A DNA stretch of 64,000 bases from Galbula dea (Eukaryota; Chordata; Aves; Piciformes; Galbulidae): contig VWZX01010004.1 in NCBI GenBank assembly GCA_013399015.1, forward strand, positions 868,001 to 932,000, in the 5' to 3' direction. Both the position numbers and the translations under genes were made by a program. Of this stretch, positions 26,504 to 38,400 are shown piece after piece (positions within the stretch are counted from its first letter, which is position 1; every line of letters begins with the position of its first letter). The notes beneath the pieces were generated by a model. The model did not search any database, was not told the DNA's origin, and saw nothing but the letters and a program-made list of their open reading frames with translations.

Positions 26504-29500
26504 GGTGTCACTAAGATCATATCCATTGCATGGCAATGAAATGAAATGCCTTTAATCAGTCAGGCTTCTTTAGAACAGATGAAATGAGATTTAAATTAGA
26601 TTTAGGATTTCCAGTTAAAAACATTTTGGTCTGTCAATCAAGCCTCAGCCAATTAGTTAGCAACATATACATTTTATTTCTAAAAATTATGTGCAAACAT
26701 GTTATAAAATTAGGCAAATGAGATCTCTCTATACTGCCAGTTTTCTACTGAAGAGGAGACTTTAAAATAATTCTGAATATCTATATATTGATTTTTTAGA
26801 AATACTCAGACTGGAGACCATGTTCCACAAGTCATAACCTACACAAGTCACAGGTAGAGCCTGTTATTTAAGAGAACAACTATCAGGCAGCACTGTTGAA
26901 AGCAACATTGTCTAATTAAGCAGCAGCAACCTGACAGAAATGTCTTCACTACTGCTTCAGCCTCAGAACATTTAAAGAGCCTCCCATTGAACAGTAACGT
27001 AAATACAGACAGTTCAGCTGTGAGGATGAAGGGTTGTCAATACAGTGACATTAGCATGCACTTTTGATTTTCTCCAACTAAACATTATTAAACACTTTGT
27101 TTCATAAACAGAAACAATTTTACTGTTAGAACTGGTAACATCAAGATATCAGACAAAGATAACGGAGCAGTAAAGAGGCTGCAGGATTGAATCTTCACCA
27201 TTAAAATCCCCAGATAACTTCTTAGTTTTCTCCTGGACTTACAATGGAAGGACAAATCAGGCAGAATCCCCAGGTATAATCTACTGAGTTCCTTTCACCA
27301 ATCCTTTGGAAAATACAGAAGAGACTGAACTGGGAAAAATGCCTTTGTACATCTCAGGCTTGAAGTATCTAATATTCTTGCCTACAGCTGTATGTTGAAG
27401 TCTTGACAAAGTGAATCATTCATGCAAAGACCTATCCTCCTTTCCTCATCTCTGTAGGGCTTCTGTCATAGCAAAATTACTATCAGTACACCGACCCATA
27501 TTGTTTCACAGTTCCCTTATGCTGTGCTGGTGCTCCTTAAGAGTCCGTCTGTTGTCTCTTAACTTGTAGGTTCTCCAGAAGCTGTCTGTACTGCTTCTAT
27601 ACTGTAGTAACCAAAACAAAGTTCACAGGCAGAGCTTCTAAGCACTGACAGTACAGTTAAGTTTGCTTAAAACAATCACAATTCCGTATCTTGGAATTTA
27701 TTTAATTTTGTGCTCACAGTTTAAAAAACAACAAACAAAAGGAGTCTGCTTAATCTGTCTGTACACAAAGGAAGCCTGCTTCACTTTTCACAATTATGTT
27801 CACCATAGAAATGGAAGTACTATAAAGATACAGGTACTAAATAAGTAATTATCTTTAACTGTATTCAAGATAAAAAGGACCAAAAAAAATGCTGCTCATA
27901 GGAGTAAGTCAACCTCAATCTAAATCAGTAGCCCTGTGACATGTATTACCTTCTTGAACTCAGAGATCATATTCTTGACAGCAGATAGGTTTTTATATCT
28001 ATTTTTCCCCCCCACTGTTTCCAACATCACTTTTTAAACAGCCTTTCCTTTATTCTTTCTTTTATTTAAAACAGAAAACACTATTTTGTTTCATGCAGAG
28101 GAATAAAGTACCCTTACTGTAACAATCAATATCATTTCCCTGTTATCCTACGTTTTGGTATTTACATTTCTATCCAGAATTAATTCAAGTAACCTTTGTT
28201 ACCATATCAATAGCTTTTATCTCAAAGTGGAAGAGATCTTATTTTAAAATCATATTTGTGTTCCTCATTCGTGAAACTGAAGAACAGAGTAACAGTTCAT
28301 CACATTTTGGAAGGTGTTGTCACCTGCATGTTATTGCCAATACTGTGAGTGTCAGTGCACTAGTGACCAAAATAGCAGCAATATCTTTTTATTGATACTG
28401 TATTCACTTTATCCCCAATGTTGAATTTATAGCTTTCCCTAGAGAACTGTTATCATATTCACATCCCCATCATTACAGCTGTATGAAGACTGCTCTTTAG
28501 AGCCAATATCAATCACACCCTATGTTGTCCTGGAAAACAGATAGCACAAACAGGTCACCTTACCCTGTGACCTTGAGAACCAGAGTTTATTTAGCAACAC
28601 AGGCTCCACCTCTTTTGTTATCAATTGTGCAGTAACACAAGAGAGGTTATAAATATTCAGAAATAAGCACTTTTACCTAGTGTGTGCTTTGTCCTCACCT
28701 CCTCCCCCCACAATTCTTTTGATACAGATTCTTTTAACAGTACATAGACATTTTACTTCTGTCCTGAAGCTGTATCTCCCTCTAGCTTTTAATCCAACAG
28801 CAGTGGCCATCTCCCAGCAAGCACTAGGTCACTTGTAAATGCCTTTTTAAAGTTAATTCTCTTTCATAATGCTCAAGGCAAACAGCTATGAAAGCAGCTT
28901 TTCCCTCCTCTGTCCCATTATGCTAAAACCATCTTGGTGAGAATGCAAGGCTTAGACTTCACATAATCTCAGCAAGCACACAACAAAAAAGATGAATTCA
29001 AAGAACACAAAAAGGTTCAGATCCCTGTGTCACTACTGATTTCCTGTAAAATCTCAGCTAATCACCAAGATCCATGACCAAAAACATATTTAAGCATCTT
29101 ACAGATGTAGAAATTTGCCACTGAAATAAAAGAAAATATTACCATTTACATATCTCTGTGAATGTGACCCTTTAGTCTTTCCATGTCCATGCGTAAAATG
29201 AGGAGAGCATTCATTCTTTATCACAGATTTGGAATACAAACACTGCATAAAAGGTGCTCATATTTCACATAAAGACAAACAAACCCAATTTAAATGGGAG
29301 AAAGCCTTAAAATCAGAAAAGCACAGATGAACCCAGTGGTGTCTTTGCTAGTCTTAAGTGTAAACCTTCTCAGATAAATCTTTCCCTTCAGGAAGGACTC
29401 TAACTTCATTAGTGCCTTTATCTTATTGCTGATTTTCTGGAGTATGCTGCCCTGAATCCCCCCCAGAGGCAGGCAGTATATGATATGGTAGATGCTGAAC

Positions 29501-32498
29501 CTTTTAAGTCTTTGACACTTATGATTTTCTCCTAAATTATAACATTAATTGTCACTCTCTTGTTTATGTTGCCTCATCTAGATTAACCTGCTTCTGCAAC
29601 ACAAACACAGAAGCAAAACAGTCAAACTAATTCAGCTTCACATTATTTGCCTGGCAACATGTATTAAGAAGCACCTGGAACATTTTTGAAGTTTTGGAGA
29701 ACAAGAGATCCTTAACACTCCTCCTCAGCCCAGAGAGATAAGAAGTGTCTCATCAAGATGTCTATGCTCTGCTGTAGACAGCATCAAGGGAATTGATGCC
29801 ACCTTCTCCATCACTTCTCTTAGCACAGTTGAGGCACAGCATGCCAGCAGTAAGTCCTGCTTTTTAATAAGCTCAGCTTCTCCAAAAATTCATAGGGCAA
29901 AAATCTGGTAAAAATACTTTTAGAGAAACACATGTCACAATTTATGCTTACTACAAGTATCTATCTGTCTAGTGAGTTAGTAAATAACCCAAAAGTGTCT
30001 TTAAAAGGCACCTTGTCCAAAATAACACCCCATAGCAATGATTACAAGCTCAGATCCTGCTAAACTGTTTTGTGGTAGCATCTGGAGCACACTGACACCA
30101 CTTTTTCTGGGAGGATCACAACATGGGATTCTGCTAATACTAGACTTCCGACAAAATTCTCCTTAAACACCAGCCTTAACACTGTTCCTATACAGCAGAA
30201 GAAAAACAAACACACTCAGTAGAAAAGGCCCAACATATAGAGAAACAAATTTGTGTGTTGTAAAAAATCCATTTTTTTCCATAGTAATAATAAAACAAAA
30301 ACTTGATCCCAGATATAGCAATGGGACACAAGACCACTAAGTGTGTCAGTGCAGCCTGTATTTGATAATTAATAGCAATGTAAGAAATTAAAGGGTAAAT
30401 GGGCCTATAAGATCATCTACTAAGTATACAATCTGTAAAAAAACCAGTTTATCTAACAGTCAAATGATGTGTCATATGGCATAGCCACTCTGAATCCCAA
30501 AGCTGTCTATCTTTAGAGGTTGTAGCATTTCTTAGTGAAAAATAAGCCAAGACACAGATTTCAAGGCAGATGGAACACAGCTTCCAGAAACTCAGTTTGC
30601 AAATGACGACGGCAAAAATAATTGAGTCCCTTCCACAGCTGGATCCCAGTTAATCTTGGGGTGCTAAAAAAGAATTTGAAATAAATCCATGGCAGATTCA
30701 TTTTTGCTCTTAAATATTCCTGTACTTTTCCACGTCATCATTTCAGCAAAATCAGTCCATCTGTTTTCCTACCCAAACCAGAAGGTGCTAATGTTTTCCT
30801 TTTCCATTAAAAGCACAAACCCACAATGTATGAAAATTCTTAATGAGAATCAGTAGTGATCCAGCCACAGTAAGAAAACAGAAGATACAGAAAGAGGAAA
30901 ACAATTATCTATGTGATAAGATAGATAGGATGGGACAGTGCCTGGATGGATTGTTAATGTGAAAAGCTAAAGAAAGCCTCCTATGAAATATATCTATCAT
31001 GCATATAATCCCTTACAAAACTGACTTCAAGAAACTGGTTAGCTTCATTTGTTTTACTCCTGACTGTCCATAAAACATTAGGATAAAAAAAGTAGATCCA
31101 GGTTTAATTTACATCATACTACAGCAATTGCAATTAAGGAGAAAGTGTCCTCTGGTAGAGTGGACAGTGGGGTCCCATGCTCTCCCTGGACTCTGGCACT
31201 AGTTTGTCCTTGGACACACAGAACATTTTCCATCTATGTTTGTAATATTAATAGACTGAATTTCAGAAAGAGACAATCTCACTTATCTGCAAAGGACATT
31301 TAAAGAGACACTATGCTTACTTGCTGCAATTATTGCTCATCTTTCTTCCTGTTTCATCATAGGTCATGGCTTCTTTACTTTAGCATTAGTATTTTAGTTG
31401 CTTCTACACTTTACAAACAGTTTTTCCTTAGAAACATACAAGAATTGTGAAGTTCCTAAACTAAGGAGTGTCAGAAGTCATACAAGGGAAAAGCTTATTC
31501 TATACTTGCTCAGTATCTTAAACTCCTTTCCCAATATCCCTAAATACCTCCTACCAATCACTGTCAAAGGAGGATGTTCAGCTAAATAAATCATCTGGGT
31601 GAGCTAATACTGCACTACTTCATCATTTACCAGCCCAGAGCAATGGGTTTTCACACCTATCTCGACTTGCTAGCTGGTTAAAACAGACAATCACTTCCAG
31701 ATTTTTTTCTTTCTAACAGCTTAAAGGGGAGGGCAGGTACAAGTGTCAAAATTCAAAACGATGTTTTGCTGCCATAGGGTAATAAAAATAAAAGCTTGTT
31801 TCATACAAAGCTCAAGCTGGGACTGTGTGTTTTGGATCTTTCACATAGCTTCTGACAAAGTTTTCACACAGCTTTACCAATACATGGAAACAAGTTGGAT
31901 TCTATTCTGCACCTCATGTGAAGGAGGAAAGCAAACCAGAAATGAGTCATCCAGTCAGCTCAGAAATTCTCCTTGAACAGTCCTACTGCAGGTCAAGTTC
32001 ACAATGCTCAATATTAGAAACACTGGATATAGTCGTGGACAACTGAAACAAGTAGTCCAAGTCCCAAAGACCCTTCATCTTTAACTTGTAAACAGATAGA
32101 GGTGAGTGAAAGTGATTACCGAGATTGAGTATGTAATCTTCACAATTCTGAAGTTATGAGTCACAAAATAATTACTGGCACAAAGACTCATGTAACCTTA
32201 ACTAGAGTTATAAAAGACCAATCCTACTGGAATGAAGACACTGTACGTGGTCCAACTACAGCAAACTCACTGATAAAATTCAGCTCCCTTCCAACACCAC
32301 AGCCTATAAACATACACTCTGCTATGATCAACTCACTCAGCAAAATAAAGCTGAGCAATTCTGCAGTCTGAGGATGAAGGATTCACTTTAATTTGATCTT
32401 AAAGTTCCTTAAATCTCTTATTTATATGAGCTGTAGTATGCATTTCATAAATCTTGAAGAATCCAAGCATCGCTTTGCAACAACAGATTGTGCTTAAT

Positions 32499-33116
32499 AT
32501 GAGAACTAAACCAAGAAATACTGAACTTAAAGCCATCACTCAGCATCCTAGCAAAGCAGGTGACCGACTGTTGATTATTCTCCATACATATATATCTGCA
32601 ATTCAACCTCAGATCAATAATTTCTCTTTCAAAACTAGATGCAGACACCTGATAAACCCTCCAAAAATTGAAAGAGCACGTAGAAAATACAAGAATCATT
32701 ATTCAGAGTACCGAGTAATGCAGCAAGCACCATTTATAACAGGGATAATAGCTTCAGGGTATTTTCTCCCATCTCAGGACTGGTTATACTACTCTCAGGG
32801 TTTCTGTATTTTGTTTAAACGTTGCTTTGTGGGATTCAATGTCCTGCAGTGCAAAAATCAATACGCATGCTCCACCTGCTGCTCGCTCTTTACTGCGCTG
32901 CTGAAGCTGCCGCATCTATGCAGGACGATGTTGGATGTTTTAGAGATTCTATCGAAGGCTATAAATGTTCTGACTCTTACAAAAGGTTTTACCTGGCTCC
33001 TGACATCATGCCTGATTTTCATACCTGGAATTACCTATGAAAGCAGCTCACCAACTTACCTAAGTACATTGTCAGAGGACATAGAATCAGCTAGTCAGAT
33101 CTTTATGGGAATATAA
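32499..33116 (+). other. Unexplained 205-codon open frame within the intron
   Basis: From the ATG at 32499 an uninterrupted frame of 205 codons runs to a stop ending at 33116; it stays open upstream to a TTG at 32454. It is the longest open frame in the window and lies opposite to PTPRN2. I recognise no domain. The first two thirds look like ordinary AT-rich intron (Lys/Ile/Asn/Gln-rich), whereas 32810-32960 is locally CpG-rich. In AT-rich DNA a stop is expected about every 15 codons, so a 200-codon frame should appear far less than once in this window. It could be chance, a decayed mobile-element frame or an unannotated plus-strand transcript. It is not called as a gene. Confidence 0.3.
32867..33040 (+). 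other. Candidate 57-codon short ORF with a signal-peptide-like start
   Basis: In a second frame of the same strand, an ATG at 32867 starts MLHLLLALYCAAEAAAS, a short hydrophobic leader followed by small residues, as in a secretory signal peptide. A polar tail of 40 residues with two cysteines follows, ending in WNYL before a TGA. The region has about six CpG in 100 bases. TGTCCTGCAG at 32840-32849 could act as an upstream acceptor and CAG|GTGAAA at 33134-33142 as a downstream donor. All of this is inference from sequence pattern. The leader may simply reflect a CTG-rich stretch, and no known protein is recognised. Confidence 0.2.
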
Positions 33117-33328
33117 TTGTGAAATTATTTATGCAGGTGAAAAACTTAAAAGATATATCAGGTTACAAAAAAACAGATAAAACTGTATCAGTGAAAATAA
33201 ATAAAGCAAAGCTATTACACTTACACCTTCTTAATGGGAACACCAACTAGACCATTAGTCATTGGTAAAATAACAACAAAAATTAATTTTTATTTAATAA
33301 TATGCTGCTTCCCATACAGAATGGTTTA

Positions 33329-33504
33329 GCATTGGAAAAGAATTCTCAGAGAAGGGGAGGAGTCACCATCCCTAGAAGTGTTAAAAAAACAATGTAGACA
33401 TGGTAGTTTGTGATGTGGTTCGGTGGGCATGGAGATGCTGGGTTGATGGTCAGACTCGATCCTAGGGATCTTTTCCAAGCTAAACAAATCTGTGATTCTA
33501 TGAA
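33329..33504 (+). mobile_element. CR1 LINE 3' end, sense
   Basis: Recognisable avian CR1 3' terminus: GGAGTCACCATCCCTAGAAG, then a block matching 'gtgggcatggtgatgttgggttgatggtt', GACTCGATCCTAGGGATCTT, TTTCCAAGC and the terminal TGTGATTCTATGAA. Only the last about 175 bases are present, the usual 5' truncation. Confidence 0.92.
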
Positions 33505-34610
33505 TGTTGCTACACGTCTGCAAGAAGCTTCATTTTAAAGGAAGAGCTTGTTGGCCTATCTGTCAATCAAACATCCATACAGGAAACCAAGAGACTCCTG
33601 ATTCTTGCCATTTAATCTCTCAAGCCCTAGATGGTTGTACATTTGTAAAACTGAGTCTGGAAAAGTTAGTTCATCCAAGCTTTCAATGAGTTAGCACAAA
33701 TCCTCTAGAAAACACATTTGTTTGGGTTTTTTTCATGTGTGCTTGATTTCACAGTCCTAGATTTGTATTTCTGAGTATTCTCTTTTTTTGATCCCTGTAA
33801 ATGGCAAATAACAATGAAGAGAAACATCTCAAAATACTCCTGTGTGACAAAATGTAGAAAATCAATGTTTTTTCCTTCTCAGCATCACCCACCCTCAGCT
33901 GCAGCTTTCTCAGTAAAACAGCAGGGATGTGAAAGCCTCTAAAATGGCAGGGTTTATTATTAAAAATGATGCTTTCAGTAGCCTTATCAAAGAGTGACTA
34001 ATACAGAAACAGAGATGGATGCTGCATTTTGAAATTAATGAAACAGCATCAAATAAGGACATTCCAGACCTACTTTCTTTGTAATAGGGAAAATATTGCA
34101 GGAGATCAGTTATCACATTTGTGAAATTTATAAAAATACAACAGCTTTAGCTCATGCTGCTCCCCAGATAACTAATGGGCACCCAGAGGATTTCAGAAAA
34201 AATAGTTAAAATGTTGCAAGAGTATCGGCCAAGGCAAACAGCAGCAAAGTGAATTTTGGGGGTTTTTTACAGTGACTCCACAACTAGGAATTTGAAATTA
34301 TTTCTCAGGTTCTGTTTAATCTGCTAAGACTACTAAAGCTGTACTAGAAGCTACTTATCCTTAGAGTACAACTTAATTCCTGTAAACACCTCTTGGCAGT
34401 GCCAAGAACATAGCTGAACTTTACTGCATTCGGTGAGACACGAACAACAAAATTAATTTGACTAAACAAAACAGCAGAGGTAATCAGACACAGGCTCTCT
34501 AGTCAATGGACAGCTAAGCAATACAGTCAATGAAATCTAGAAAATTATTCACTTCATCCAACAGCTGTCTGAAATTACACAGACGAATCATACCCTAAAA
34601 GCTCCTGATT
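33505..34610. other. Intronic DNA between CR1 and hAT
   Basis: No recognisable feature other than short T-rich and G-rich runs (for example TTTTGGGGGTTTTTT near 34256). Confidence 0.6.
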
Positions 34611-34618
34611 CTCTATGG
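34611..34618. repeat. Target-site duplication, left copy (CTCTATGG)
   Basis: The 8-bp CTCTATGG directly before the left inverted repeat is repeated exactly after the right one. Eight base pairs is the hallmark target duplication of hAT transposons. Confidence 0.95.
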
Positions 34619-34631
34619 CAGGGGTCCTCAA
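34619..34631 (+). repeat. hAT left terminal inverted repeat
   Basis: CAGGGGTCCTCAA, an exact inverted match to 35413-35425. Immediately after it the two ends diverge: the left continues TCCGGCCCGCC and the right (reversed) ACTTTTTAAAC. A small deletion just inside the left end is possible. Confidence 0.95.
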
Positions 34632-34955
34632 TCCGGCCCGCCGGTATTTACAGAACCCCCTCTCCCCCCTCCACGCCGGGGGTAGGGGGGAAACCAGGCA
34701 GCCGCAGATGACTTCCCGTCACTTAATCCACGCGCCGGCCGCCGCCGCCGCCTCCTCCTCCTCCGCGATGCGCGGCGGGCGAGAGGAGCGGGCATCTCCT
34801 CTGCCGGGCAAACTCAGTCGGCAGCCTCTGGACTGCGAGGTCCAGCCAACTCGGGCGAATAGCCAGAGACCCGGCGCGGCAAAGTTCCTTCAGTTCCTTC
34901 TGGCCACCCTTTCCGGACTGCGCGGCCGGGCTGAGGAGGGGGGAGGCGTATTGCG
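34632..34955 (+). other. CpG-rich 5' segment of the hAT element
   Basis: This is a GC-rich block with many CpG, a (GCC)n/(TCC)n run near 34739-34767 and motifs such as GCGCGGC and GGCCGGGC. It has the composition of a CpG-island promoter, unlike anything else in the window. The most economical reading is that it is the element's own 5' untranslated/promoter region. A captured host promoter fragment is the alternative. A 133-codon frame (34615-35016) crosses it but starts in the flanking duplication and is not a protein gene. Confidence 0.75.
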
Positions 34956-34964
34956 TTCAAATCA

Positions 34965-35222
34965 AGCAGCCTTAATTTCTATGCATCTCTCCCCTCAGAG
35001 ACATATCATCATCTGAGGAACCATGCACTCAAAATTGCAACCATATTTGGCAGCACCTATGTCTGTAAGCAGACTTTTTCCAGAATGAAACATCTGAAAT
35101 CTCCAAGCAGATGCAGACTAACTGATGAACACTTGCATCACTTCCTACGACTAGCAGTGACAAATATGGAACCTAACATTGACCATCTCATTAGCCAAAA
35201 GCAGGCCCATAGTTCACATTGA
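34965..35222 (+). pseudogene. hAT transposase C-terminal remnant (dimerisation domain)
   Basis: The in-frame stretch ends at a TGA (35220-35222). Its last 69 codons start LRNHALKIATIFGSTYVCKQ, then TFSRMKHLKSPSRCRLTDEH, then LHHFLRLAVTNMEP, ending QKQAHSSH. The FGSTYxCxQTFSxMK-LKS...R--LTDEHL motif is the hallmark of the C-terminal hAT dimerisation domain of Charlie-like transposases and of domesticated relatives. The BED finger and the catalytic DDE core are absent. No frameshift or premature stop interrupts what remains, which argues for a fairly recent copy. Translation upstream of about 34965 no longer looks like transposase. Confidence 0.9.
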
Positions 35223-35412
35223 AATATTATTTGGTTTTGTTGATTACAATTGTTCTTCATTTTAAATATTGCATTCTTTTTCCTGGTTTTTTGTGTACTA
35301 CTACAAGTAAAATATGTGCAGTATGCATAGGAATTTGTTCATTTTTTTCCAAACTATGGTCCAGCCCCCGATAGTGTCTGGGGGACAGTGAACCAGCACC
35401 TGTTTAAAAAGT

Positions 35413-35425
35413 TTGAGGACCCCTG
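35413..35425 (-). repeat. hAT right terminal inverted repeat
   Basis: TTGAGGACCCCTG, the exact reverse complement of the left terminus at 34619-34631. It directly abuts the second CTCTATGG. Confidence 0.95.
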
Positions 35426-35433
35426 CTCTATGG
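35426..35433. repeat. Target-site duplication, right copy (CTCTATGG)
   Basis: Identical to the 8 bases at 34611-34618. Together the two copies define the insertion exactly. The pre-insertion site would contain a single CTCTATGG between GCTCCTGATT and TTTATGAGG. Confidence 0.95.
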
Positions 35434-38400
35434 TTTATGAGGAGAGCCAAAGTAGGCAGAGGCTGCAGACTCATGGCTCTGTGGGACAGATGCCATCCAC
35501 GCAACTGGAGCAAACATTTTCAATTCAGCAGCAGCAGAGTCAACCCAGGGTGGCAAAGTGCTTGAAATGCTGTCTTGGGACTCACTGTCACTAAGAATGG
35601 GATGGGATGGAGTGGGGGGAAGTGAAGGAGTGGAGAATAAGCAGTTTTGCAAATTTGCAACTCATTTAATTTTTTTGGAGTGAAGATGGTTCCCCACAGA
35701 GCAAATTTAAGCCTGCTATCAACAAAGATATTAAGAGCAATTGAAATAACGTCTCCATACATATAACTCATGCTGACATTACCAGAGTGTGGATCACCTA
35801 ACTACAGATTAAGCAAACTAATGTAAGGAAAAAGATCTACTTCCTTAAAAGCAGGCAGTAGACTTGTGTTAGAGCTTTCTGTGACGATTAGCTGTTGGCC
35901 TAAGAATAAGAAACCAATGTCACCTCTTCCCAAAGTTCAAAAGAGAAAAATTAGTCTCAAGGAACCTAGGATGAGATGATGAGGGGCAGAGTCTCAGACA
36001 GAAGAAAAAACAAAGGGCAAAGAAAGTAGATGAATGCAGTAGGAAAGATCAAACAACATTACACAGAAAGGTTTCAGAACAGGTAAGTGACCAATTTCAT
36101 CTAAAATCTTACCAAAACATGAAGTGAGTTCTCTTATACACACTAAGTACTAAAGTTGAGCACTTAATTAGACTGTCAAATCTAGGAGGACCAAAAATAG
36201 ATTAAACTTAGGATACTTATACATAGCGATCAGACACTGCAGTGCAAAGGAAAGATTAGATGATCATAACTAATCTAAGTTTTAATTAAAATTTAAAAGC
36301 AGACAGGTTTTACACTGCCCACAAGGGAGAAAAAGCTGAGTTCCACTGAGATTGGTTCAAGTGTATTTTCTTCCTTTCTGAATTGAATTTGCTACCAAGT
36401 CTTCTTAATGTTATTTGCAGCTTAAAGAAAATTCTCCCATTTTAAACAACTCATACAGAGGGCCACTTCCTTTTCTTTTTTTATTGACTAGTGGAATTAT
36501 CTGACAGGTTAATAAGATGGTAGTAAGAAGTTTTCAGTGTCGATGAACATTTTAACTTTAAATTCCATGTATTGCTCTCCAAGCATTCACTGCCCTTTGC
36601 TCAAGCCTGCAGGCAGTGTCCAAACAAAGTGCACTTTGATGGAAGGAAAGGGAAAAATATTTTATCACCTCTTCCACATATATGCAAACATATGCTAATG
36701 CTCAATTTTGCAGATAGTTCCCAATGAAGACTGATGGCAATGTCAGAGCTATAACTCAAAACATAAGACAGTTCTCTTTCTTTCCTATGTAAGGCTGATC
36801 AATTTATTCATTATGATTTCATTAGGTGGTGAGTTTAACCCTTATTCTATTTATAAATTGTTTACAATTCATTTCTAACTTATGTAAAAGTATTCATTAT
36901 TCATAAATATTTTATAAATTGTTTGGGCAAACAACTTTAAATGTAATGAATTCTTTAATCTGTTTCTTTTTCCACTGGGAGTGACTGACACGTGTTTAGC
37001 ACAATCCCCAGCTCAGAATGGCACCTTTGCTATTCCACTGTACCACATGCTCTCCCCCTGCCTGATATCACACCCCCTGCACTTTTCTGCAGTATCTGTG
37101 GCTCCTCTCCATGTCTCAGATAGTCTTTTTAGGCTGCCAGTTGGGTAAAACACAGGCTGGGTAAGGCTGGCTCCAAAATACAGAAATAATGCATTGGCTG
37201 TAACGTACGTATGCAAGAGCCAGCTGCTTCTAACCAAATGGGTAATAGCTGATGTTACCCCAGCAGTGACACTAGTGCCCTTCTGCTCCTCTATATAGCT
37301 AGTGATTTTCCAGAAAAGCATTTCATTGTATTTATGGGACATGAAAAACTCAAGTCTAGTCAGATAGTGTTTAATCAGGGGACAGATGAAAAACTACTAG
37401 AAGGAAGAGTGATAAATGGACAGAGAGTGCTTCCATCTCTAACAGCACTTTATCAGACAAAGAAAATAGTAGTAGACTAGTGAATGTGAAGCAGCATTTA
37501 AGGACTCCACACAGCTTTCTAGGAATGCATCAAACAGAAGGATGCTCAGGCAGGAATTCTGCATCTTCTGAAAAAATCAAGTGGACCTAAAAAAAAGCAA
37601 CAAAGTTTAAGATACTGCAGCCTTATGCTTTGAGTCAGAAGTTTTGCATTGTGGGGTGGCTCACAAGCAAAACAAGGAAAATAAAGTCTACTTAACCCCC
37701 CAAAATAGTTTCTAAAAAAGGCCAACCCAAAGTTTAGCCACACATTTGACATATGTTATGTCACACAGAGGAAGAACATTCAAAGCCTTCTTCAAAGTCA
37801 GGGAGTGCTTTAGTTAAATATGCAGTGCAGGTCTGTGCAGTGCTTAATTAGAAACAAGACAGAAATAGGAATAAAAGATTAAGAATGAGAGAAAGGCCTT
37901 TTTTGCAATTTTAAGACTGTAAGAAGCTGCAAAAGAGAAACTAAGCAGTGAACAAGTGCTGGAAGGAAAGTACAATTTTATTATCATGAACTGCACTGTC
38001 TATCTATGGCCACACACATGTACAGGGAAAACAAAACAGAAAGAGACACTTGTGATATACAGTGAGGTTATACTAAGAATCAGTAGGAAAGAAAACACAA
38101 GTGGAGATAGAAAAGAGATTTAATATTATCCAGCCTTTGAAGGAAACTGCTAGGTTTGTCAGAAGCATTCTGTTTAAGCCATAAAGAATGAAAACATCTT
38201 AAGTAAAAAAAACATATATATTCAGTACAGCAAAGGGAAAAAAACTTTTGTGGGAATTCATACTGATTACTAAAACAAAGTAGAGCTGCAATTATACTAT
38301 GGTCTACTGTGAGGAATGTGATCTACCTACTGAGGGTTTGCATAAATAAGATTAACATCATGATTCTGAAAAAGACTAAATGTTTCAGGATTTGGAGTAC

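Larger units (their letters stand above)
16554..32453. other. Long intronic stretch with no recognised gene or intact transposon
   Basis: AT-rich sequence containing only simple repeats and chance open frames of up to about 120 codons (for example minus 22356-22721, partly explained by a homopurine/homopyrimidine tract). The interval around 24900-25340 is richer in C and T but gave no recognisable family. No second PTPRN2 exon was found here. Confidence 0.6.
34619..35425 (+). mobile_element. Non-autonomous hAT DNA transposon derivative, 807 bp, complete ends
   Basis: The element has exact 13-bp terminal inverted repeats (CAGGGGTCCTCAA at 34619-34631 and its reverse complement at 35413-35425), flanked by identical 8-bp target duplications. 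The 5' third (34632-34950) is very GC- and CpG-rich with GCC and TCC trinucleotide runs. The 3' part carries the C-terminal end of a hAT transposase followed by an AT-rich tail. The right terminus, reverse-complemented, continues AACTTTTTAAACAGG and GTTCACTGTCC, which resembles the ends of OposCharlie1/OC1-like hAT families (from memory; family name not certain). The element is an internally deleted copy that lacks most of the transposase and cannot be autonomous. It lies opposite to PTPRN2. Confidence 0.93.

Noticed and set aside
34615..35016. 133-codon plus-strand frame across the hAT 5' half
   Set aside because: It begins in the target duplication and runs through GC-rich non-coding sequence, out of frame with the transposase remnant.
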